From Floccularia luteovirens (Eukaryota > Basidiomycota > Agaricomycetes > Agaricales > Squamanitaceae): a stretch of DNA of 64,000 nt. Numbering within the stretch: position 1 is the first letter of the stretch; every line of letters begins with the position of its first letter. The stretch spans positions 62,001-126,000 of the forward strand of contig VSJF01000012.1 of NCBI GenBank assembly GCA_009739215.1, read 5' to 3'. Shown here in pieces: positions 34,218 through 45,602 of the stretch. The notes beneath the pieces were generated by a model. It was given only the letters and a program-made list of their open reading frames with translations. It did no database searches and had not been told where the DNA came from. The translations under genes and the position numbers were made by a program.

Positions 34218-35837
34218 TATCCACATTCTTCAAGCCACGGGCAATAATTGTAATGTGGACATCACACAAAATATAAACGTCAAATGGCCGCAATAATGCT
34301 ATCGAAAGAGTGGCGTGGTTACTCAACAGATCCAAGTCCACCCCATACATGTACCAGACTTTTCTATGCCCTGTAATGAATCATCTTTCCGTGAGATTTA
34401 TTGATGGTCTACCATTGCGCGCTCAAAAGCCAGTCCTAAATAAGAGATGCTAATACACTCATACATTTGGACGTACATACGACAACTATTCGATCGAGTA
34501 GATTCCATAACTAGTATAGATAGTTGTGCCCTGGAAACAGTCTGATTTCCAGTAGAGTGCTTGATGGAATAGGATGATGTTTGGAAATTCGAGACTTGGA
34601 AAATCTTCTGTGAATTTGGGTACACACCGACCCATCATAGTCAATGCGGTCTGCTATCTGAGAGCATCGAAATGCTCATGGTTTATTATCTTTAGGGTGT
34701 TTCTCGGAACTTGAAGAGAATCAATATTCTTCATACCACCATTCCCCATCCCAATCACGACTCGACAGATGTCCAAATCTAGTTTATCTAATATTCTTCT
34801 CTTACACTTATTTGTTTTTATCCGACGCAATCGTACCCACTGTAGTTATTCTAGATATATGTGGTCCAGTCACAAATATGCACTTTGACCTCATCGACCA
34901 AGAAGCATTAACTTGGTTCAGATTATTAACAGTTTTCAAGAAACATGTTCCGACCGTGTGTATCACTACTGGAGATAATGACCATTGAATGCTATCTTCA
35001 GCATGAATTAATGCGCACACGACCAATTGAATGGACCGCGAAGTAGTGTGTAGGTTTCCCTGATACCAAGACCTGTTCCCAACCATAAGTCACCCTATTA
35101 GTGCTCTCCCCAGGCCCTTGCAAGAAGTCATATGATTGAGCAAAACCGAAAGAAGACTTTGATCCATAGCCAAGTTATGCTTGTGATTGACCACATGGAA
35201 TTTAAGAGGTGTACATACGAGTATATCTACGTTTGACGTGCTCATTGATTGAAAGGCGATAGCGCCACTAACATCTCTTCGACATGTCGGAAACAGGTTT
35301 TGTTGTTGAAATACCTATATACAGTATGGGCCGGTTTGTTATTGGAGAGCAAGTCACAACTGGTGGTTCGGCGGAAGAAGGCGGAAGAAAACGGCTGAGA
35401 AATCCGACTATTTTATGGTAGTACGAAAAAACAATAATGTTGTACGTGTGCATACTTGATTATCGCATTGGTTATGTCAACTAAGACTATCAGGATGAGG
35501 ATGGGCCTCAGATTAATGTCTGTCAGTGCAATTTTGGGATGGGCCAGAGAATGTGTGTTGTTGTGCCGTTTTCAAGTTGTTGAAATTCATGCTCAGAAAC
35601 TCTCCGCTCGGGATGACCGTGAGTTTGCGACTGTAGTATGTTATTCCGGAACGAGCCTGTCACCGTATATTTAGTTGGGAAATACATGTTCACCCGATAC
35701 GACCCGATTGCATTGGCAGACATGCACATTTAGTTTTTGCGGCCCATCATCTCGCCGCCAAGCGAAACACCTTTTTCAGGAACTTGGTCCACGATCGTCA
35801 AGGACACCATGCATTACAATTGAGTCCCGGGTCTTAG
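34218..35837. other. Intergenic region, kinase-like gene to F-box gene
   Basis: No gene recognised on either strand; the ORFs are short and without family motifs. Confidence 0.5.
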
Positions 35838-35844
35838 ATATAAA
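35838..35844 (+). promoter_or_regulatory. TATA box of the F-box gene
   Basis: TATAAAG lies 60 nt before ATG 35898. Confidence 0.45.
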
Positions 35845-35897
35845 GGTGCCATTGCAGCTATGTTTCGGAGAGAACCCACAGACTTACTGTTCGGAAT

Positions 35898-37454
35898 ATG
35901 CAGTGTGCATTACTTAGGAATATATCTACCCGACCTACTATTTTCTCGACAACGACACGACTGTTGGGTAAAACCCCCCAACAACACCCAATATGCGAAA
36001 CCGAACAGTCTACATTTCGGTTGCAGGACTTTCCAGATGAACTCATTTGTCTGATCTTTGGGTTCCTGGATGACGAGACCTGTATGCGCGTTGCACAAAT
36101 CTCCAGGCGTTACAACGCACTCGTCCTTCAGGAATATCTCTCCCGTCACAGAGTACTCCACCAACATAATAGCTTCGGTGAAGTCCCAGAGGTATATCTC
36201 ACCTCATATTATGCGGTCAGAGCGCTACGGCTTTCGACTTCGATCACGTCTTTGTATAGGCTTGAAGCCAGCTTTACGAAGCCAGCGACATTGTACGACC
36301 TTCATCAGCTCGAAGGACTGCTATCCCGGGTTCACATCCTAGATAAACTCGACTTCGAGTGTTCCTTTCAGCCAAAAATCGAGTCTAGTCTGGGCAAGAA
36401 GGACTTGCGACAGATGAAGAGTTTGGTTCAGAGCATCATGTACTCTGTTACACGTGAAGCATCAGAAGTGCTGGTCATCACCCAGTCCAGATCCTTGCTA
36501 TGCAAGCCGACCCAGTTCGCGAAGCATCCTTTATACTTCACCTTCCCCTATCGTCCTTCGGTTCATACCCCAAATAACTTGGCAACGATATTGCAGAAAC
36601 CTGGTTCCTTCAAGGTCAAGAATGGCATCCGGGGCAGCCCAGAGTCGCGATCAATTTCCCTAGTGACTATTGATGACAAGGATAGCCAGTCACTCGTCTT
36701 GGATGCAGACCTCTCTGCAGGGGAGTGGTCCAAGGTTATTTCCGAACTTCGCTTCTCGCAACTTAAAAGGGTACGAATTGCTGTTGGATCTGTCCCTTTT
36801 GCCGACTGGGCAGATTTCTTCGGGAGACATCCGGATTTAGCTTCCGTTGTGTACGTTGGTACATCATCCATGTTCCAGTCATATCCAGGGCAAAATCCCA
36901 GACCCGCATTGAAATTTTCGAATTTGTCCTATCTAATGACAATAACCTACGATTTGCGTTACTTTCTTCATAATGATACATGTCGTCAGTTACAGACCAT
37001 TGTGCTATCTTCCATTGGCATTGGACGTGATCCCTATATGGAAGACGCACTCTCCTCCATTGCACGCTGTTCTCACGTTACTAAGCTGTCGATCCATTAT
37101 CTCTCTTCCAAAGGCAAGCAAACTCACCAATCCCACAGTTCTTCGCGCTCCAAGGAATTTCGCAAGTTGCGAAATATCACAGCGCTAAATCTGTGGGACT
37201 TCGATCTCTGGCCGGGCCTCTTGGACTTTCTCGAGCGCTTTCCTTCTCTTGTCCGCGTTGGTTTAAACTGCCTGACTTGGCGTGGCGAGAGTAGTTGGCG
37301 AGAAGGGCCTTGGCCTGGAGAGACAAAAGTCATTAGATCGATTGCAGACCATTTCCCAAATATTCGTCGCATATCGGTTTACGGATTCGAGGAGGATATA
37401 TCTTGGTGGCTGAACCGTCAATGGAACAATCGTGATTTGTATCATGCAATCTAG
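35898..37454 (+). CDS. F-box domain protein
   Basis: Probable substrate receptor of an SCF (Skp1-Cullin-F-box) ubiquitin ligase. This single-exon 518-residue protein has an F-box near residues 35-80: FRLQDFPDELICLIFGFLDD, then ETCMRVAQISRRYNALV. The rest is rich in Leu-patterned segments (LKRVRIAVGS, LQTIVLSSIGIG, VTKLSIHYL, ITALNLWDFDLW, LVRVGLNCL, IRRISVYGF) spaced like irregular leucine-rich repeats, as in many basidiomycete F-box proteins. No transmembrane or catalytic motif is seen. Substrate unknown; such genes occur as large, fast-evolving families. The frame is intact, and the TATA box supports the start. Confidence 0.85.
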   Translation: MQCALLRNISTRPTIFSTTTRLLGKTPQQHPICETEQSTFRLQDFPDELICLIFGFLDDETCMRVAQISRRYNALVLQEYLSRHRVLHQHNSFGEVPEVYLTSYYAVRALRLSTSITSLYRLEASFTKPATLYDLHQLEGLLSRVHILDKLDFECSFQPKIESSLGKKDLRQMKSLVQSIMYSVTREASEVLVITQSRSLLCKPTQFAKHPLYFTFPYRPSVHTPNNLATILQKPGSFKVKNGIRGSPESRSISLVTIDDKDSQSLVLDADLSAGEWSKVISELRFSQLKRVRIAVGSVPFADWADFFGRHPDLASVVYVGTSSMFQSYPGQNPRPALKFSNLSYLMTITYDLRYFLHNDTCRQLQTIVLSSIGIGRDPYMEDALSSIARCSHVTKLSIHYLSSKGKQTHQSHSSSRSKEFRKLRNITALNLWDFDLWPGLLDFLERFPSLVRVGLNCLTWRGESSWREGPWPGETKVIRSIADHFPNIRRISVYGFEEDISWWLNRQWNNRDLYHAI

Positions 37455-37548
37455 TACAAGGGATGCTCTCTCGAGAACACGGATGGCAATAAGCAAGTGG
37501 ATGTTTATTCAAATACGATCTACTTCCATCTCGGCGACAAGCTGGTAA

Positions 37549-38350
37549 TCACACAACCACCTCATATTTCTTCATATTGTCCAAGAATTTCACCCATCTC
37601 CCCCCATTCCATGTTTTCATATCATTCCACTCCTCGCTATCTTCCCCGAAAACGAGCCTATTCCTTAACGTATACGCCGCAACAATACAATCTGCAAATG
37701 AAATTGTTGCACCCATCACAAATGGTCCCTCTTTTTCAGTTTCCGCCAACCACTTGTCTATCTTGTCGTGTTCAGCCTTGACCTTGGCCCAGTTTTCTTC
37801 GCGCTCTTTGCCACGAGGGATCAACTCTTCGAGTTTACCACCAAGCGTTATTTCTCGTGTTCGGCGGAAGTACGCTTCGCTTTTTGGGTTGAGGTACCTG
37901 TTGAATATGGGCATAACAGTTGTAACGAGGGGCGTTGACGTTGCTATGTATGCTGACAAAAAGGCTGCCTGAAGGCCTGCTGTACCTGCAGGGAATGCTC
38001 GTGGTGTGTCTGGATATGCAGAATCGAGGTATTGGGCGATTTTGAAGGAATCAGACACGCCTGTTTTGGTTGTGTCATCATAGATGGCGGGCAAGGTGTA
38101 GGCGGGAGAGCCATCGGCCTTCTTTGAGCTTGGCGGAATCCCCATACGCTTACAAACTTCCTCTATATCTGGGTATTCTACCCATTCCGTTTTATACGGT
38201 ATTCCTTTGAAATTGAGGCAGTACCTGGACCGCTTACCACATGAAAACATGTCTTTCATATGTACGCAGAATTGCATACCTTGCTTTCCAGACGTTGGGG
38301 GACCAAGACTTTAAAGGAAAGGTTGAAGGGATGTCGTAGAAAGTGATCAT
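37549..38350 (-). CDS. Glutathione S-transferase, fungal FuA/etherase-like
   Basis: Conjugates or removes glutathione; FuA-class enzymes of wood and litter fungi act on plant-derived phenolics. Exon 1 (from ATG 38350) reads MITFYDIPSTFPLKSWSPNV, then WKAR, with the Ser of the SPN segment as the expected catalytic residue. It joins over a 50-60 nt intron to YCLNFKGIPYKTEWVEYPDI. The thioredoxin fold ends with YTLPAIYD and VSDSFKIAQYLD (the Ser-Asp pair binding the glutathione gamma-Glu). The all-helical C domain includes FVMGATISFADCIVAA. About 248 residues in total, normal length, intact. It converges on the F-box gene, with stops less than 100 nt apart. Confidence 0.88.
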
Positions 38351-40040
38351 GTTTTATGCCTGATGTCTGTATGTGGGCTGTGAGGTTGAGGTATGTGGAA
38401 AATCTATCGGTTTAAGTATTGGTACTGAAAGCTTACCGGCCCGTGCAGTTCCCGAAGACATCATCTTTTCCTTCTAGCCGTGTGTGTAGATTGGAGTTGG
38501 GAATGTATTTGCGGGGCCATTGGAATTGGCTTTTCTGCGGTTGGTTGTCAGTTTAGTGTTTTCGGGTGTCCGATTTCCCGTCTTCATAAGCCAAATGTAT
38601 ATAAAGAAGTTTGACACAGACTTTGTAATCTCTGAAAAATAAGTATAATATTAATATATAATGAGTGCTATGTAGCCAATGTTCTTCCTTCATGACTAAC
38701 CAACAGTTCTTGACCTCCATGCATGGCATTATGACTTACAAATTACTCATTCTACTTTGCAAACTCGGAGCCTCAAGGGTCCATTATGTTGAAATAACAA
38801 GGCGCGCGCGATCCCAAACGCACTCTATTCTTCGGACATATCGTTATGTTTGTTTGCGATAATCATCCTACTTTCCCTGTTTTATATCTTCCTTGAATCA
38901 CTCAAAAGTACATTCATTTGTTTTTCCCCTTTACGCTACTTCGAAAAGGTACAACTATTCATTCCCTAAATAGTTTAAGCCATCATATTATTTTCCAAAC
39001 ACCTCAGTCGTTTGACCACGTAAACGCTGAGGTGAGAACATTCTCTTCATTTCTTATAATACCTATGCTACTAATAGAGTAGTTAGTGTGTTTCTACCCT
39101 AGTTTCCTACCGAAACTCTACACATTAGTCATTTTATGATCTGTGTAAGTCATGCAGATACGTCGTCGTTATACATAGCGATTATCGATTAGCGACCCAT
39201 CCGTATGTATACAAAGTCCCATCATCATCCATGAGATCACACCATCAAGGACTTCGAGTAAGGCTCCCTTTTCGACGTCAACGCAGCATTCGACAAGTTG
39301 GCGTGTAATTAAACAGAGTGCATGCAGCGTTTATGCAAAACAAATAAAAACAACGGTGATCGTTAAATTAATAGGACTGCCACACAACCTTAACTTCTTT
39401 TAAGTTAACTTCATCGGTGATAATGCAATAACATATCCGGACCGATTCCTATTCAAACATGGGCATCTATCTGGCTATTTCCGGGCTTTGTTTTTAGAAT
39501 GTATAACGGCTGGCGATGTAGTGACTTGCAGATTCACAAGATGCTATGGTGTAGGTGATCATCCAAAGAGAAGACTTACATGGGGTTCTCATCGATGTCG
39601 GTTTTGTATAACTTACGTGTTTTCTTGTTCTTCTTACAGATTTCCTAGGCGATGAAGTGGACATCCCATCTATACCACAAAATTTTATAGTCAGATACAG
39701 CCTTATCGGCGGTTTTCAGGAGATACTACTACCAGGTCAGGCAAACCATATCTGAATCGAACCCTCCACGAAACTCAAAGTCAACAGGTTCTAGTGAACC
39801 TGTCATCTAAGTACTGCCTCAACGCCGCTACCATCACCACTCCTGTCAGATATGAATAGCTGGAACAAAACATATGGGAAAAGGTGTATCCTAGAACAAT
39901 CTACACATTGTCTTCGTACATCCCTCCCATCAAACTAACCGAGTCATAGCTGTACTCAGCCTGCTGTAAAAACGTTTTGTACGTGTGGTTATACTCCACC
40001 TTACGACTAGCAGGATGAACTGTTGAATGAAGCTTATGCA
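38351..40040. other. Intergenic region upstream of the P-loop gene
   Basis: AT-rich and without any recognised gene; contains the GST promoter at its left end. Confidence 0.5.
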
Positions 40041-40047
40041 TATATAA
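40041..40047 (+). promoter_or_regulatory. TATA box of the P-loop NTPase gene
   Basis: TATATAA lies 55 nt before ATG 40096. Confidence 0.45.
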
Positions 40048-40095
40048 CTCCCACTCCCAATCCCAACCTGTCAAACCAATTTCATCCAATACTCC

Positions 40096-40927
40096 ATGGA
40101 TTTTATTACGCGCTATATGAAAAAGTTGCTAACATGGGTCCCTTGGGGCTCCAAGAACCAATCCGACAATGTTGTGATTGCGTATGGCTCTCATTCTGTT
40201 TCCTATTTGTCTATTACTTAATTTCTGCTCTACAGTTTGTTTTATAGGTCCAAATGGATCTGGGAAGTCAGAGGTGGGTGTGTGGTATACATTGCGTTCT
40301 GGGTTCTTACACCACAAACAGATTATAGACAAATTGACTAGCATGAAGTTTGACTCCCAAATAATGGGGAATAATGACAGGAAGCGTCCAATAAAGACGG
40401 GAAATATGGTAATTCATAGACAGCGCACCAAGACTTTAATCGATTCAGACATGCCAAGCTTCGATAAAGGCTCGCAAGCTCGAGCTCTGAACCAGCTTAT
40501 AAAATATTTGTATGTTGTCATATTTCATATATACACCACTCCTAATGTTTCTTTTTTTTTTTCAAGTAGAGCAAGAGAGAAACAGGAACTTTCTCGGATA
40601 GTTTTTGTTTACCAAATTTCGGATTCGTGCATTTCGATCTCTCCGGAGTTCAAAGAAATCTGCAAGAAAAATGGACACCGGGTCTTACTTGTCACGACAG
40701 GGTGGGACTCTAATGATGATAGCAAAGGTGGTCGCGAGGAACGCACCGACGACAAAGATCTGGCAAAGACAAACAGCTTCCACTATTACTCCACGGATTC
40801 CAGGGAAAGGGTCGCTCAATTCCTCATGTACCGACAGGTGGCAGATGATACTGATGGGGGAAACATCACGTTGAATAGCAATGATATCGCAACAATGGCA
40901 TCCAACCTCAAGCCAAAACAGGAGTAA
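40096..40927 (+). CDS. AIG1/G-domain-like P-loop NTPase (divergent)
   Basis: Exon 1 (40096-40181) reads MDFITRYMKKLLTWVPWGSK and then QSDNVVIA. The next exon holds a Walker A motif GPNGSGKSE, splicing at 40273/40322 to IIDKLTSMKFDS. Later parts are TLIDSDMPSFDKG (where a DxPGF G3 motif is expected), IKYF|RAREKQELSRIVFVYQISDS and LLVTTGWDS (the TTxWD G4-like motif of the fungal AIG1-like family). The C terminus is short and acidic. Exon 1 does not join exon 2 in the frame expected from the P-loop using the visible GT-AG sites (40182-40247), so the gene may carry another one-base error or be decaying. The G3 glycine is absent, which questions GTP hydrolysis. Function unknown; related genes are multicopy in agaricomycetes. 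Confidence 0.6.
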
Positions 40928-41535
40928 CATACGATGTGTATACACGACTTAAACAACATACTCCAGTGCTTTGATAGCACTAACTTTAGTATATATATAA
41001 TTAGTTCAGCACATATTTTTGGCTTATGTTGGTTTTCTCGTTGGTTTTAATATGTAGTCTTATTGTATTCTATGTATTCCTGCTTCTCAACACTCTATGT
41101 TTCGGATATTAATGCCACATGGCACGATGGTGCTGTCTATGAAACTATGTATGTATTATAAGGAATGCAACAACTGGTCTAATGTTGGTGCAAGGGGCGA
41201 CATGATATCTCCTCGGCACACAATATTATGGCAACTTTGTGAAGTTGTCAATGCGGATACAATTGCATGGCATGGGGTTCTGACGAAAGCATCCACGGTT
41301 AAACGTACGGATGTAATGATTTGTTGAGTCATTGACCAACTTCCTCAAAAACACCGATTGTCCCAATAATAACTTCTCTATAGAAATAACACCGACATCA
41401 ATAGCGGGTTACCCAGATCCGAGGTGGACAACCGGTGGACACGAGACAATTGCGGCAATGCACGTGATTAGTCGCGAATCATTGTTTAGTATGCATGTCA
41501 CGAGATGTCACATCGGGGGTCCAAAGCAACCTGAC

Positions 41536-41542
41536 TGACTCA
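41536..41542 (+). promoter_or_regulatory. TGACTCA (Gcn4/AP-1 type) site
   Basis: Perfect TGASTCA element 35 nt before a TATA box and 2.3 kb before the bZIP coding start. It is the consensus bound by Gcn4/CPC1-type bZIP proteins. Function here is inferred. Confidence 0.35.
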
Positions 41543-41577
41543 CACGAGGCAACGGGCCCGCTTTTGGGGCGCTCAGC

Positions 41578-41585
41578 TATATAAA
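41578..41585 (+). promoter_or_regulatory. TATA box without an assigned gene
   Basis: TATATAAA followed by a pyrimidine-rich stretch looks like a core promoter. No convincing ORF follows within 1 kb. It could start a long leader of the bZIP mRNA or a non-coding transcript. Confidence 0.35.
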
Positions 41586-43573
41586 CCAACCTCAGATTTC
41601 CCTGTTGATTTGATGCGCTTCATTCCCCTCCGCCACTTATCAACCTAAAGCGCTTGTTTTTTGCACCGTGTTTTGTGCTGCCCGTTGTTGATAACTTTTT
41701 CTCTCTGAGCGTTTTTTTTTTAATTTGCGTCGAAACCAACGCGACCCTCCCCGACAATTTTGACGCGTTTTGCCGTTGGCTTCTGGTGCTGCGGTTTGGG
41801 TCTGGTGGTCACATGGTTTGATTATGTGGCGCGGTATTTCCTCCCTGTTCTTTCGCTCTCTGGATTTACTGTTGCTGTCACATGTTGATCTGTCGTAGGA
41901 CTGGTTCGTATCGATGAACACAAGTTTATCTTAAAATATTGTGTCAATCAGATGTGCACTGCTCTAAAGGATATATCAATGAATATGAGGTGTGTGGTTT
42001 AGTTGTTCTCTCAGCTTGATTGCATCTTACTGTGTCACGCGCGCGCCCACTGGTTGTGCATTTAATGTGAAATTTCACCAGACCATCTTGATTAAAATTT
42101 TGTTCGGCCCTGAGAACATTCATTTTGGAAACAGTGCAAAACATGTACAAGGCGCCTGTCAAGTTCTCGAAGGGTCGATGGGTCATGTGAAATTATGAGC
42201 ACTATTCTTCATTCAATGCCTAAAGTGTGCACTTTCAGGGGACGTCAATGTACGTGGTGGGTGGGACATAATGCGTATGATATACCAGTTGGTTATCTAC
42301 CATTTGAGTGTCCTTAATGCCAGAGATATCTCAACGTAAACTGCGCATATACTGGGATCACCTGCGCTATACTGCGTCGCAGGTGACCCTTATATTCAAC
42401 GTAATGGACTTTCGGTAAGCTCTCTGCTGTGCGATCACAAAGAGAAAAGTTTTTTCTCTCTTTTCTGGCAAGGAATTTTTTTTGGAGGCACAGTCGGGCT
42501 GCGCAACAGAGATTACAGTTCTAACTATCGATTTTTGGGGTAGAAGGGCCATTACGCACCTCGACTTGGTTGCCCTCCTTCCAGACCTAGTCCACTGCGG
42601 AATTTTCGTTTGGGTCAAGTCGAAACCTAATGACAAATCTTGATGAATACCATTAATTAGGCTCCACCGCGCCGGGAGCCGCACTATCCAATTCTTTTGT
42701 CTTTTCTTTTTGGGAGAGGTCTGGCAAAGTCCTCTATGGAAGCGAATAATATCGTGTAATGCGGGCATGGTCGGACGTGGCATTATGGTTGCTATGCTCT
42801 GCTAAATTCAATCGAATTGTGTGTATTCCAAAAACGCTTGCACATGGTTGCGGAACATAGCCTCACTGAAACTGACAGGCGCCCATCGGAACCTTATGAT
42901 TTCCGTGCACTTCGCATAAATTACGGAACATATTAGACTTGACATGCATCTCTTCGCAAGCAGTGTGCTCACCTATCAATTTTTGCTCATGAGAGCGAGG
43001 GTTCGGAATTGTTACGGTTAACAGTTGTTTGGGTTTGTCAGTTAGCGCTCATGAATATACAGAATCTGCGGCAAGTACGGATAGCGTTGCGGAATTTCGC
43101 ACCACCACGGAGGATCGTCGGCATTTGCTTTTGGACTTTGCCCTGTGCCCTCGAACCCGATGGATGCCCTCTACCCGCCATATGAATGAGGAGCAGTCCA
43201 CATCAGGTGCTTGTGACAAGCTGTGGGACATGTTATCGTGGACGTGGAGGCTGTGTATGGATACTAGGACGCGCGTCGTATGGCCAACAAAGTCCATGGA
43301 TGGTGGATGCCGACAAGTTCGGTGGTGGTTTGTCAGCAGATTGAATTCCAAATGGAAAATGAATACCACCGAGAATCAAGATATGACTCGGTCTGAGAAA
43401 AACACATGAGCTTATTTGGGGATTAGTAGAGGACTAGCTTTTGAGCTCTGGGGAATCGTTACAGTTTATTGGTTGATATACTTGAGAATATGATGGAGAA
43501 ATGCACAGCAACACACTGCTTTCGGGGACCAGAGCAAGAAGGTGGCAGGTGGATGTGACGGGACTGTGCCTTG

Positions 43574-43690
43574 ATGGTTACGGGACCGGCGAGACGGAGT
43601 TCTAAATGTCACAGCTGTGATGATTTAAAAACAACTTCGAGTCAGCGCAAGGTTACTTTGTTCTTTCCCCCCTGCCTCCACCACCACTGA
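43574..43690 (+). other. Upstream ORF of the bZIP gene (38 codons)
   Basis: ATG at 43574 opens 38 codons and stops at 43688-43690, 181 nt before the main ATG. It matters only if the transcript begins upstream of it. Gcn4 and CPC1 mRNAs are classically controlled by such leader ORFs. Confidence 0.35.
43606..43620 (+). other. Four-codon upstream ORF of the bZIP gene
   Basis: ATG TCA CAG CTG TGA (Met-Ser-Gln-Leu-stop), overlapping the 38-codon ORF in another frame. Yeast GCN4 leader ORFs are similarly tiny. No further ATG lies between 43621 and the main start. Confidence 0.35.
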
Positions 43691-43755
43691 CTTGGACGGA
43701 CTCGATATTCGTACCAAGCGACAACTGGCTTAACAGAAAGTCACTTGGGCATTCG

Positions 43756-43762
43756 TGAGTCA
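43756..43762 (+). promoter_or_regulatory. TGAGTCA (Gcn4/AP-1 type) site
   Basis: Perfect TGASTCA element 110 nt before the ATG of the bZIP gene. It could allow autoregulation if it lies upstream of the transcription start. Confidence 0.4.
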
Positions 43763-43871
43763 TTTTCCTACCATATTGTGCTTTGTTTTTGGCCTACGTC
43801 CATTGTGCGTGTGCCCGGCGATAGTTACGCTGTTCGTACCCACATACGAGTAATTTCGGCTACATTGTGCA

Positions 43872-45602
43872 ATGGCGTCGTCATCAGTAGTCTATGAAGA
43901 CACGATGTCCGCCCCTTTGTCGAGTGCTGCGCCTTGCGCCTGTTCGACGGGGAACAAAGCTTCTGCCCAGGATTTGGTAGACGATTTCCATCAGTATATC
44001 TCGTGGGAATATTTATCCCCGAGCTCACCGAATCCTGTACCACTGGACATGGCCCAAGCCATGACAAATAATGCCAAAATAAAAACGGAACTGACTTCAT
44101 CGCCTGATTTCAGACCTTCAAGGCTACCAACGGTGCCTTCAACCCATAACTCAACCTCACACTCTCCCAAAGTCGCAATTTCAGCCTCATACAATCCATT
44201 ATACAACACCCAGCGCCAAGATGTTCAGGACGTTGTGAATACCTCGGCCTCTTTGTACAAATCGTTACCGGTCACCCGCACTTCTGCTCAATCTCAATCA
44301 ACTCTTGGAACAACAGTTTCAGGCTCAAACCCCAACTCTTATCAACATGACTTGATTCAATCAACTTCCCGTCCTCGGACGTCTACAGTTTTCACATCCT
44401 CTCAGGATTTAGCTGCACATTATGGTATCCCTCAGATACTCCCACCTGCACCAAGAACAACACCTCGTAGAACACAGCCGCCTCGCACAGCATCACATTC
44501 GCCAGTGATCTCAGATTTCGCGTCCCTTAGCGCAAACTATTTAAATATGTTATCATCAAAACCAACCGATAATTCTTTGGCCTCTGACACCATGACAAAT
44601 GTCGCCACTGTCACTCCAACCGAGTTACAGGCTCCTGAAAAGGCGTCTGACTCGGTTCTGGATGACGCCCAGATAGGGGCACTCGCAGAATACTTCTGTA
44701 AGCCGCAATGCTTGGGTAACAGCTTTATATTGACTCACACTTTCGGTTCCGAACCTTCAGCGTCTCCTGAATTCCAGTCACTACCTGATTTCAACGAGCA
44801 AGTTTACAATCCAAACGACTTCCTTACATCCCCAATGCCAACTCCTATGGACGACTTCGACTCATCTCCTCTAGATGACTCTCCGTTCCCTGAATACTTG
44901 ACTACCCCAGTCATGGCCGACGTGCATGGCGCCAATGATATGGGCTTCAACAATATGCCCCTTTTCTCTGATGTATCCAGCTTCTCGCCATCGGCAACGA
45001 CAAAAGGAACAGATGAAACTACCCCAGCTTCGAAGGATCAGTTCAAGGATTTGTGGAGTATATCCCCTGCCACTCCTGCACTAGAGTCATTAGATCCAAC
45101 ATCTCTTTACCCATCGCCTCGCTTGCCTTCAGACCGCTCCAACTTCCCAACTACTAGCGCCTCTCCTGCTACCTCTGCCAGTCGTCGCAAGACCACAGCC
45201 ACGGGAACACGCAAGGGAGTGACTCCAGAGTCACTTGTTCCTCTTGATGCTCCAACCCAGCCTCGAAAGTATCTGACTCCTTCTGCAACATCGAAGAAGG
45301 ATCTACCCGCCGTTATTGCGAGGAAACGAGCTCGCTCCCAGGCGTTTGGCGATGAGGAGGACGAGTTGGCAGAAGAGCCATTGTCCCCAACTGCTTCTGA
45401 GAAGGAGATGATCGAATGGAAGCGACGTCAGAACACATTGGCAGCGCGGAAGAGTCGGAAAAGAAAGTTGCAACACCAACAGGAACTGGAGGACAAGGTA
45501 GACAGACTGACACAGGAGAAGGATGTGTGGCGGACGCGGGCGTTAACTATGCAGCAGATTCTACAAAGCACGGGGATGACGTTCCCGGAGTTTACAGACT
45601 AA
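43872..45602 (+). CDS. bZIP transcription factor, Gcn4/CPC1-like
   Basis: Likely regulator of the amino-acid starvation response (general or cross-pathway control). This single-exon 576-residue protein has a long Ser/Thr/Pro-rich N-terminal half with acidic clusters (MDDFDSSPLDDSPFPEYL) that look like activation domains. A C-terminal bZIP follows: the basic region MIEWKRRQNTLAARKSRKRK (about residues 512-531) with the invariant Asn-x7-Arg, then a leucine-zipper segment QQELEDKVDRLTQEKDVW. LWSISPATPALESLDPTSLY and the proline-directed sites near SPTASEKEM resemble phosphodegron and activation segments of Gcn4-type factors. No intron and an intact frame. The first ATG after a 250 nt ATG-free stretch is used. 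Confidence 0.87.
   Translation: MASSSVVYEDTMSAPLSSAAPCACSTGNKASAQDLVDDFHQYISWEYLSPSSPNPVPLDMAQAMTNNAKIKTELTSSPDFRPSRLPTVPSTHNSTSHSPKVAISASYNPLYNTQRQDVQDVVNTSASLYKSLPVTRTSAQSQSTLGTTVSGSNPNSYQHDLIQSTSRPRTSTVFTSSQDLAAHYGIPQILPPAPRTTPRRTQPPRTASHSPVISDFASLSANYLNMLSSKPTDNSLASDTMTNVATVTPTELQAPEKASDSVLDDAQIGALAEYFCKPQCLGNSFILTHTFGSEPSASPEFQSLPDFNEQVYNPNDFLTSPMPTPMDDFDSSPLDDSPFPEYLTTPVMADVHGANDMGFNNMPLFSDVSSFSPSATTKGTDETTPASKDQFKDLWSISPATPALESLDPTSLYPSPRLPSDRSNFPTTSASPATSASRRKTTATGTRKGVTPESLVPLDAPTQPRKYLTPSATSKKDLPAVIARKRARSQAFGDEEDELAEEPLSPTASEKEMIEWKRRQNTLAARKSRKRKLQHQQELEDKVDRLTQEKDVWRTRALTMQQILQSTGMTFPEFTD

Larger units (their letters stand above)
40928..43573. other. Long upstream region of the bZIP gene
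   Basis: No protein-coding gene recognised. It contains a TGACTCA site and a TATA box (41536-41585), listed separately. The 138-codon reverse-strand ORF at 42367-42783 shows no family motifs and is treated as chance. Confidence 0.45.

Noticed and set aside
42367..42783. 138-codon reverse-strand ORF in the bZIP upstream region
   Set aside because: No family motif, odd composition, no promoter or splice context; the length is plausible by chance in this interval.
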